Positions 10,701 through 18,760 of a stretch of DNA of 64,000 nt are shown in pieces (within the stretch, counting starts at the first letter, position 1; each line of letters begins with the position of its first letter). The stretch covers positions 620,001 to 684,000 of the forward strand of contig JBLDXI010000048.1 of the NCBI GenBank assembly GCA_047495785.1, read 5' to 3'. The stretch is from Lepidodermella squamata. Lineage: Eukaryota > Gastrotricha. The notes beneath the pieces were generated by a model. The model made no database searches and was not told the origin of the DNA. It was given only the letters and a program-made list of their open reading frames with translations. Position numbers and translations under genes: made by a program.

Positions 10701-13700
10701 CGTTCTGTGTCTAGAGTTTCAATCAATGTTTCTGGGCGCGAGGGTGATTCGGTCGGGCAAAAAAGGCAAGCGGGCTATTACAAAAATGCCAAGTTCAAGT
10801 CCTAGAAATAACTTCTTCGTGTCTGTTGCAGTAAGCCCAACGCGGGGTCTCGTGCACTATGAGATCAAAGAACTCGTGGTGACTACACGAAACGTTATCT
10901 ACCGAGCATTTCGGTCAGTTTTCTTATTGTTTAATGTTCAAGGCTGTCTTCAAGAGAAAAGCGAGCCGAGTTCGGGCTGATCCTTCAAAAGCTCGAGCGA
11001 CCGCGGGGATCCTCTATCGCTGCTCTTTTAAATCTTTTCCTTCGATGAAACAACTGATTATTCCCTTTCATGCTTTTGGACTTCAGCTGGGAGCAGAATA
11101 TTAAATAAAAAACTATACAAACACTATCTTTCCAGTCTTCTTGAACGCGCCATTAAGGATCTTAAAGGTTTTGATTGTTTTAGCACGCAAGGAATCACCC
11201 ATGCTAATAATTATCCTCTTATGTTCGGAAAGCTGACTAAACTGACCACGTCAATTTGAATCAAACCAGCCCCATTAAAAAATTGTAATACAAACCTGTT
11301 GAATTTGCGACTTGCTCAACCGACCAAGTGGCATTTTCTTCAAATCAATCTCCATCTCAGCCATGATTTTCTTCATCATTTTGACGTCGAAGATCAACCG
11401 GATCAACTCCTGAACCTCCTTCGGCAGCTTCGACGACCCGCCGGCCTTGTCCAGCGACAAACTGCTCGCCTGGTCATCAGGGTCGACCCCGAAATCAACA
11501 TCGACCGGGTAGAAACGGCCTGGGATTTTCTGGCGAGAAAACGCGCCCTTATTCCACGGATTGCCGGTTTTTTCGAGGAACACCTCTTCGAAATTGTCTT
11601 TAGCCTTGTCCTTACTCGAGTACCTCTCAAGTTTGTTACTGCCAATAGTTGTGCCAATTCGACCCCAGGCTCGGAAAACCCACCAAGTTTTCCTGAAAAA
11701 TGAGGAATAACTTATCAAAAATTAAGAAAAAATTCGAAAAATTACTTGGTATCACTTTCAATCAATTGAAGCCTGTAGTAGGAATTCATTTTGTTTTCGA
11801 TCGACACCAAATTGAGGACGCAATTCCAAATGCAAGAGCCTTCTTCCAGCACGTGAGCTTCGTCGTCCAAACCTTGAATGAAAAATTACGAGATAATGTC
11901 ATGTCCAACTGAAATCTGTCCCGTTCGGCCACGGTAACGACCGATCGACTTTGTAGTCAAGTTGGCTTTTCGAGCCGTGAAAAATTGATGTACGGACGCA
12001 AAGTGAGGCGACGATCGGCTATTCTGACCGCCGCCTGTATCGAATAGTCCGAAAATATGACGGAAAATAATACGCGAGATTGCTCGAAAAAGGCAGCAAA
12101 ATTGGGTAAAAAAACTACTTTTTGTTTCAGTTTCGTATTTACAATAAAATTAGTCAATTAAATGCAATTAATTTTTTGGCTTTTTTCAATTTCTGAACAA
12201 TTTTTGAATTGCAAAACAAATTATTTTCATTTTTCGATTTAGAAACTTTTCGTAAAATTTTCGAAAAATTTAACAATATTTGTAATTCATTTTAAACCAA
12301 TTTTAAACAATTTTAAACAAATTTTAAACAAAATACCAAATTCATTCTCCCGTGTAAAGATCGAGCCGCACAATTCCGACATATTTTTTTTTAATATTTT
12401 TTCAAAAAATGAACTAACCTGAGTCTGGATCAACAGCCGACCGGCCTTTGACCTTGAACTTTTTCGTTTCTGGGCCGCTCTTATAATCCGATTTCAGGCC
12501 CGATTTCAACGCAGCAGTTGATTTTGCAACAATACCCATCGACTTCGCCAAATTCAACCGAATCCTCGAATTTACATTACCACCGCAATTCGGCACAATT
12601 TGATGTTTCACAATTAAATCAGCCAGATTTGTGAACCCATCTGGAACTGGGTCCGCAGGTTGACCCGGCTCTTGAACGATAACCTTCAATTTCGAAGTTT
12701 TCGCCACTTCAAGGACTTCGGTGATAAATTCCTCGCCGACAACGTGGATATCGGCAGTTTCGGCTGATTGGATGATTTTCGATTTCGCAGAGCCTTTTTT
12801 CGCCTCGGCTGAGCTCGTAACCAGGGCGATGACCGTGCCGTCAACATCAGCGGCTATTGTAGCGCCCAAATTGCTCAAAGCCTGGCGTAATTCGTTGACA
12901 GGCCGCGTCATTCGACCACTGACAACAAATTTCAGCAGAGATAACGGTTTGGAATCGTCAGTTTTCGAAGTAGCCTCCTCCTTTTTCACAGGATTAACGC
13001 GATCTGGCGGAAAAATTCGCTCTCTCGCCTTGTATTTATACTTTTTGAAAATATCGACCGATTCTTTGAGGTCGTCCGGAAATACCATCTTTTTCCGTTT
13101 CGGGGTCTTGGTTTGATAGGCGCATTTCGCCCATTCAGTCATTTGACCAGTGCAACGATAGGCATTGCACGTATCTGAGTGGACTAAATGACCCTTTTTA
13201 CATTCAGGGCACAGGGCTAAAGCGCCGAATAACAGACAATCAGCGAGTCGCTCGATCAGTTTGCCGGCCTCCGGCACGTGCTGGTCGTTGAATTCGAGCA
13301 ATTCTTTCATATCTCGCGTGCTCAAATCTGAATTTTGTAATTTATCGCGAACTTCCCAGATTTCTTTGTTCTGTAGTTTTAGTTGCTCGGCGAGATCGTC
13401 CTTCGATTTTTTATTCTCGACAGCGGTCGATGTTGTTGAGATCGAATCTTCGTTATCCGGCTCGTCCTTGGCCTTGCGTTTTTTCGACGTTTTCTTGCCG
13501 TCCTCTTTGTCTTGATTTGTTACACTCTTCGGCCGCGATGACTCGCCCTTTCCGAGTAGGGTGACCAATCGCTGTTGGTCTTCCTTCTCGAGCTGCGCAA
13601 ATCCGGCGCACGTTTCGACATTCAGTTCCGTCGTGAAGCCGAGATCGACGCGTTTATCAACAAAACATTGAACGTGGTGCCACAGCGTCTGAAAAATCAG

Positions 13701-14574
13701 TCAAATTACGATTCAATAGAAAAGCCCAACAAGTAAATATTGATTGATTCTGAAGTATTCATATCGAAAAATTTTCGATCAAGTTTTTCGAAAAATTTGA
13801 CATTTTTTAGCATTTCCGAAATCAGAATGAGATTTGTGCGATTCAAATTTTTTGGAAAATTTTTATTATAAATATATTCTATGATAAAATCAACTAACTC
13901 GTATTATTATCATAATAAAAATACTATTTGATTTCAACTAAATTGACAACTGCAAGAATCGGTGTAATATGAGAGCATAGTTCGCCTTTATACCCTGTTG
14001 AGTTATTTCATAACTAAATTTTACAGATCCGCCATCGAAATTCGGCTATATTCAGTATTCTCACCTGAGGTCCGTACATCTTCGCCTGGTCAGACTCGTA
14101 GTCCATTTTCCCTAACCGAGCTTCATTTTTCGGAATTTTCTCCTCGCAAGCGCGGCATTTGGACCCGCCTGATTTCGCGTATTCCACCTTAAAATCTCGT
14201 GTCCCGGAATCATCAACTGCTGCTGCTGCCGCGGCGCCTTTTTTGCCCTTGCCTTTGCCTTTTCCGGACGAGGCAGCCGCATCTCCACCCGCGGCCCCAC
14301 CTCCTCCGATTTGCTTCTCAATTTTCTGCTGATCTTCCCACCGCAATGAGTGAAACCCGTGGATATCTTCTGTCTTCTGAACTCGAGCCTTCTTCCAAAA
14401 ACACGCGTAGTGGTACCAATTGGGCATTTTCCCGTCGAAATGCGGGCTCTGGATCATGACCGCGAGGCGTAGCGAGTCTTGAGAAATAGTTTCCTTGCAC
14501 CCGCGACACCCTGCCCGGCCACTTTTCGCGTATTCGGCCCGAAATGGCAAGTCTTTCGCGCCATCATCTGCCAT
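7775..14574 (-). CDS. PARP1: Poly(ADP-ribose) polymerase 1, complete
   Basis: Seven exons: 14574-14065, 13688-12419, 11872-11746, 11692-11296, 9355-8836, 8431-8229 and 7999-7775, for 1083 residues (human PARP1 is 1014). Domain order: zinc finger 1 (CRGC...HYAC), zinc finger 2 (CRAC...HVQC, split by intron 1), PADR1/zinc finger 3 (CPEC...CNAYRC), BRCT ([10 protein letters not shown]...IHVVGEEF), WGR (WWVFRAWGR), regulatory helical domain, and ADP-ribosyltransferase domain. The H-Y-E triad is present: [23 protein letters not shown] and [11 protein letters not shown], ending in the typical LRYLLKLDF. The enzyme makes poly(ADP-ribose) from NAD+ on chromatin proteins at DNA breaks, in the nucleus. 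Intron 4 (9356-11295, about 1.9 kb) holds an antisense copia-type gag remnant. The snoRNA host gene ends just upstream on the same strand. Two truncated paralogues follow downstream. Confidence 0.95.
9395..11000 (+). mobile_element. Degenerate Ty1/copia-type gag fragment, antisense in PARP1 intron 4
   Basis: An open frame of about 330 codons runs from 9395 to 10390 on the plus strand. Residues from about 45 on ([18 protein letters not shown]...) resemble the gag/UBN2 core of copia-type LTR retrotransposons. A zinc knuckle follows, [14 protein letters not shown] (C-x2-C-x4-H-x4-C), near 10234-10275. After 10390 the coding signal breaks into short frames (10309-10714, 10726-10980) with no recognisable protease, integrase or reverse transcriptase. 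I see no flanking long terminal repeats. The first ATG in this frame lies some codons in. The insertion largely accounts for the unusually long PARP1 intron. It could instead be a domesticated gag, because the 330-codon frame has no stop. Confidence 0.6.
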
Positions 14575-14664
14575 TTTCGTTTCTCTTCAATTCGTCTAAT
14601 TAAAATTATGAGCAAAAATTATGAATAAAACAAAATAAACGCAAATTAAAATGAAGTGATCAGT

Positions 14665-14670
14665 TTTATT
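14665..14670 (-). terminator. Poly(A) signal AATAAA of the snoRNA host gene
   Basis: Minus-strand AATAAA in the last host exon, about 90 nt before the PARP1 start codon. It separates the host transcript from PARP1. Confidence 0.5.
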
Positions 14671-14776
14671 AAAAAGAATCCACCATAATGAAATATCACA
14701 GGAAATTGAGTCAGAATTTTAGCACCATATTTGACAGGTCTGGAGGCGAATTACCTGAAATGGGAGAAATTGACAT

Positions 14777-14925
14777 TAATATCCGCGTCATATAACCTTT
14801 CGATTGAATGAAAATCTATCGAAAAAACGCCTTGAAGCGATGTCTATATCGCACCTGACGGGAGAGATGACGCTACGCTTTTCCGAGAAAAAGCAAACGG
14901 CAACTAATAATAGATAGGGTGCTCT
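14777..14925 (-). ncRNA. Intronic H/ACA-like snoRNA, copy in intron 6
   Basis: About 149 nt. The 5' hairpin closes with GCACC/GGTGC and has an internal pocket (CTCCCGTC on its 3' side). The hinge follows as ATATAG. The 3' hairpin has an upper stem around TTTCGAT/ATCG-AA and a lower stem with TGAC. The tail box reads ATA instead of ACA (GGATATT), 15-16 nt below the pocket. This is the most diverged copy: the pocket carries one C-to-T change that still allows G-U pairing. Confidence 0.65.
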
Positions 14926-15033
14926 AAAACTACTACTAGTGGTAAATGAAAACCAAATTTACCTTTGATTGTGAAGAACTGCGGATAAAATTATCGCGAA
15001 AAATGCCGCTATCGAAAACTGAAATAAAAAATT

Positions 15034-15168
15034 GGTTGTTCAAAATCGAGAAGATCCAAAAATTATGGGGAATAATTTTGAGAAAAAATCTCGAAATCAG
15101 TTTGAATCTCGCACCTGGCGGGAGAATTGAATGTGGGGATTACACAAGCAACTACTAATAGGGTGCCC
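15034..15168 (-). ncRNA. Intronic H/ACA-like snoRNA, copy in intron 5
   Basis: About 135 nt. It has the shared 5' hairpin: GGGCACCC, left pocket ending TATTAGTAGT, upper stem GTTG/CAAT, right pocket CTCCCGCC, closing GGTGC. The hinge region is AGATTC. A 3' hairpin with an 8-bp upper stem (AAAATTAT/ATAATTTT) leads to an ACA in TTGAACA. Confidence 0.65.
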
Positions 15169-15269
15169 TGACTTGGAATAAAATAGTAATAATAACTTAC
15201 AAATCGCTTAATTTAGCCAGATCGCCGGATTTTTCTCGGAGCCAAAGCGCACCTGGAAAATAAGAAAAT

Positions 15270-15413
15270 TAATGTCCGAGTCATATAACCTTCCGATTGA
15301 ATTGAATTCTATCGAAAAAACGCCTTGACACAATTTTGGTATCGCACCTGGCGGGAGAATTGACGCTACGCCTACAAGAGACTAAGCGGCAACTACTAAT
15401 AGCAGGGTGCTCT
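15270..15413 (-). ncRNA. Intronic H/ACA-like snoRNA, copy in intron 4
   Basis: About 144 nt and the clearest member. The 5' hairpin is as in the other copies. The hinge ATACCA fits the H box ANANNA. The 3' hairpin has a 7-bp upper stem (TTTCGAT/ATCGGAA), a pocket, and a lower stem GTCA/TGAC. An ACA in CGGACATT starts 16 nt after the pocket, the spacing known for pseudouridylation guides. Confidence 0.75.
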
Positions 15414-15499
15414 TCATGCCAATAAAAATATTTAATATTCTCACCTCAAAGTCATTCGAAGTCATTAGCTCCATTCGATCGAGAAGAATCTGAGATGAA

Positions 15500-15637
15500 A
15501 AATGTTCAAAATCAAGACAAATTTCGAATTGAGAAGCATTAATTCGAGTAACTAGTCCCGAAATCGAATGTTAGTCTCGCACCTGGCGGGAGAATTGAAT
15601 GTGGAATTAAGCACAAACAACTACTAATAGGGTGCCC
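15500..15637 (-). ncRNA. Intronic H/ACA-like snoRNA, copy in intron 3
   Basis: About 138 nt. The 5' hairpin is shared. The hinge AGACTA fits the H box ANANNA exactly. The 3' hairpin has upper stem CGAATT/AATTCG and an ACA in TTGAACATT, the same tail context as the intron-5 copy. Confidence 0.7.
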
Positions 15638-15762
15638 GAAAATTTCAATCAAATTTAGTCACTCACCTTGTTAATCGATCGAAAGTATATCAATCGACCT
15701 TCGCGGCTACTTTGTCCAAAGTTGTTGCTGATTCTCTGGAATAGAAAACATAAATTGTATGA

Positions 15763-15903
15763 AATTGTCTGAAACATTGATCGCGTTTCAAGCGAAAAAT
15801 GCAATCAACAGAAAATTCGATAGATCTCGCACCTGGCGGGAGAATCAACGCCTGATCCAAAGAAGAACTCTTCAGACGGCGTCAACTACTAATAGGGTGC
15901 CCT
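15763..15903 (-). ncRNA. Intronic H/ACA-like snoRNA, copy in intron 2
   Basis: About 141 nt. The 5' hairpin is shared, with a different apical part (GACGCC...GGCGTT). The hinge is AGATCT. The 3' hairpin uses GATTGC/GCGATC with lower stem TCTG/CAGA. The ACA is either in AGACAAT or in ATACAAT about 10 nt further on, so the 3' end is uncertain. Confidence 0.65.
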
Positions 15904-15994
15904 TTCGAAAACAAATAATAGTTGAACACTCACCTTGATCAATCGAACGGAGCAGCATCGCAATTGTTCGAAATATTCTGAAAAACAGGAAAAT

Positions 15995-16150
15995 TTACGC
16001 AGTTGTTGCAACAATTTTTAACCAGCCGGAGCTCAATAAAAACTGTAAATAGTCTGCTAATAATTTAATCGCATTAAAAAATTGAAATTCGAAGTGGAAA
16101 ATTCAATTAAAATTAAATAAAAATGCGATTTTTCAAAAAATAATTGATAA
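15995..16150 (-). ncRNA. Possible further, unrelated H/ACA RNA in host intron 1
   Basis: Intron 1 (16165-15978) lacks the shared 5' hairpin. It does have a perfect 9-bp stem AATCGCATT/AATGCGATT, a following AAATTA that fits an H box, a second hairpin (TTTTTA/TAAAAA with an inner AGC/GCT) and an ACA in GCAACAAC. Support is structural only and weak. Confidence 0.3.
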
Positions 16151-16244
16151 TTACAGTTCACTCACCATATTATTTCAGTATATCGGCATTCTCGTGAAAA
16201 TTCAAATAAAATCTAAACGAAATAAAACAAAATTAGCGAGTTAA

Positions 16245-16250
16245 TTTATT
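16245..16250 (-). terminator. Possible poly(A) signal AATAAA of calpain
   Basis: Minus-strand AATAAA about 260 nt after the calpain stop and some 80 nt before the first donor of the snoRNA host gene. If used, it separates calpain from the host transcript. Confidence 0.35.
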
Positions 16251-16511
16251 CGGCAGTAAGAAAAATGCGCTGCTAAAAGGAGTTGAGAGCGATAATAATA
16301 AACAATAAAAATGCGTTGCTTCAGAGTAGCGATGGAAAAACTGGAAATATGTGACATTAGATGCCACACCGAATAATTGGTTGTACCAAACAGATAATAG
16401 CCGAGAAACAGTTTCATAAACCGGAATGCCAGTAATAATAATTGTTCGCGTGCAAGCGGGTTTGTTTTATAATAGCACAACCTCAGAACTGCCACCTTAT
16501 AAAATAACAAA

Positions 16512-18760
16512 TTAAGCGACCATGGCTTCTTCCAGCCACTGATCGAGACTGAGAACTAAACGACCATTGTGTTGCAGTTTCTTGAATGTAGACCCGGCCT
16601 GGTGAAGGCGGGCGGCCGTCGTGAGGAAAGAATCAAGGCTCAGACCCATTTTTTGATCACCGTGAAGCAGTAAAATCGCAGCTACAGCTCTGGAAGGTAA
16701 CTTGAACCCGATTGCTAATAAAGCCGGGCCTAATTGATGCGCTTCCAACGTTGCAGCTCGGTCGTTAGTTCGATTTTCAAACCAGGATCGGCGCCACTGG
16801 CCAACCAGGCGGAACAGAGCTGCGAATCCGTTGTAGTCCACAAAGCCAGTTCGGTCGGAATCGACAAGTAGAGACAAAGCTCGAGCTGTCGTTTGACTAA
16901 TTTCGAACTCGTTATTGAAAGCAGCCGCCAAAATTTGGGGTAGGTTTGAAACCTGGACTTTCATCTCCTCTCCGGCGCTTTCGTAGAACAGCCACCTTAA
17001 TCGTTCGTGGGCCTCCGGGGCCAGTGATTCACTCAGGGTCAGTGGCGGGCCGAGCAGTGAAGCTTGCGGGTTGACTAATTCGGCGTCGTTGTCCAGCAAC
17101 TGAGCCGTATTGCCAGGTTTCTCAAAGAAACAACGCACAGTGAAGGAAGCAGGAATGTTCGGCTCGTAGGTCGCTAAAACCAGCAGGTAATCTCCCGGGG
17201 CGAGTAGGAAACGGCGAGTGACCTGTCGGCTATTCGCGAAACAACCTGAGTGGACAATTATTTGGTGCGTGTCGAAAAACGCCCGATTTTGCGGCTCTTG
17301 AACAATCGCTGTGCCTTCGTCGTTGACCGGCGGTTCGCCACCAGGGGGTAGTTGGTAGATTGCAAAGCCGATATGGGCGTGATTTGGGGCGCGATACTTG
17401 ACACCACGTTCGTCTCGCTGCACCAATTCGACGATCAAAGAGCACAGCCCTTCTTCGTCATCATCCAGCTCTCGTAACCAAAGACGGACTTGAGGGTTGG
17501 TCCAGTGAGTTTCACGGCATTCTGGCCGGCCACCAGCATTAGCCCCACGGATCCAACGGCCGTTGAACAATCGACCAGACCAACGCCGTGGTGTTCGGAC
17601 GGGAGCATCAGGTGCTAGGTTACACAGGTCTAGCGTATCAAAATTAGCGAGGAAGTCGTGGAATTCCATCCAGAACTCGGCTTCTCCTCGAACAACGAGA
17701 CCCATTTCTCGGCGGTCTTCATCGGGAATCGACTGCCATTCTTCACTGCGCTCAGACCATGCGCCATTCCAGTCAACCCGGGATCCCCACGGGTTTCGGA
17801 GACGGACTAAAACGAACGGAATCTCGCCAGTTTGAGTGATAAGTCGAATTTCTCGCAGGTCAGTCACGCAGTAAGTATGACCTAATATCAGACCGTTAGG
17901 AAGACGCTGGCCTGGTTGGAACGACGCTCCTGCATTGCGATTGCCAGATTGAATGCTGCAGGAAATAATTGACTCGCGCTCGAGTGCTTTGAACATGACG
18001 TTGATAATATTTTTCGGCAGGTTAGCGCCAGAGCCGTGGAGCAGGTAAGACTCGGCTAATCCGCCAGTCAGATCGGTGAGGATATCACCCAACAACGCAC
18101 TCTTCATCGCCTCATACGAGCCATACAGCTTCGCCAGGGCTTTTTCGACTAAAGCAGGCCAAAACTCGGCGATGGATTGTGAATGAACAAAAACCAATTG
18201 GCCATTAATGGTGGGTAAACGGTCGTCGATGATCACATCTTCCCACTGCGAGAATCGCCAGAAGCGGAAGCGAAACATGCCAGTATACCAGTCTTCGCTG
18301 AAGCTTTGACCCCGAGGAACGACGCGAAACAGTAGCTCTTCATTCTCTGACATGCCAGCAAAAGCGGAAACCAGCCAGCAATCACCGTAATCGCCTTGGA
18401 CTACATCGAATCGCATTGTTGGGCTGCCCATTCTTATCAACTCTGGCTTCAGTTGATACTTGAAGCATATTTGCTAAATGAAACATAATTTTCAAGATAT
18501 CATCAACAAAATGTAACGAATCTTACATCTGGGCGAAGCCATTCAAACTTCTGACTTGGCTGGCTGCTGTAATAAATAGACTGATCGGAAGCAGGGAATT
18601 CTGTTGAAATAATGTGGTGTAAGGTATAAAGATGGAAAAGCTCAACACGAAATTACTCACCTGGATCTTCAAACTTCTGCCGTCGGCGTAAGCAGTCCTT
18701 TCTGATTTGTTCAAACTGTTCAGCCTTTCCAAAGGCAACTTGAGATGTTTTTGCTTGCAT
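16512..18760 (-). CDS. Classical calpain, Ca2+-dependent cysteine protease
   Basis: Three exons, 18760-18661, 18600-18527 and 18473-16512, for 711 residues in one frame. The N-terminus has the calpain anchor pattern: EQIRKDC and FEDP, then FPASDQS and FEWLRPD across introns of 60 and 53 nt. The protease core carries all three catalytic residues: Cys in QGDYGDCWLVSA, His in GHTYCVTD and Asn in LRNPWG. A C2-like domain III follows (region around WTNPQVRLWL and FLLAPGDYLL). The C-terminal penta-EF-hand domain contains one clear Ca-binding loop, DSDRTGFVDYNGF. Length and domain order match classical calpains (about 700 residues), which cleave cytoskeletal and signalling substrates in the cytosol. 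No defect is visible. Which calpain subfamily this belongs to cannot be set by eye. Confidence 0.93.

Larger units (their letters stand above)
14650..16200 (-). ncRNA. Noncoding snoRNA host gene (7 exons, 6 introns)
   Basis: On the minus strand a series of small exons is bounded by good splice sites: exon 1 ending 16166 (donor gtgagtg), then 15977-15934, 15735-15667, 15489-15445, 15252-15201, 15018-14963, and a last exon from 14754 to an AATAAA at 14670-14665. Introns are 177-208 nt, longer and more uniform than the 45-60 nt introns typical here. Five of the six carry one related structured RNA each. Exons of 44-69 nt show no conserved reading frame. The gene sits between the calpain stop (16512) and the PARP1 start (14574) on the same strand, so its own promoter or co-transcription with calpain are both possible. 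Architecture resembles known multi-snoRNA host genes such as GAS5 or U17HG. The 5' end is not determined. Confidence 0.75.

Noticed and set aside
14830-15905. Repeats read as a simple minisatellite or as spliced-leader genes
   Set aside because: Spacing tracks introns, each copy is bounded by splice sites and folds into two hairpins, and no SL-type donor with an Sm site is seen.
18527-18566. Alternative calpain exon 2 start at 18566 or 18563
   Set aside because: It breaks the frame of FEWLRPD. Starting at 18600 gives the calpain motif FEDPEFPA in frame.
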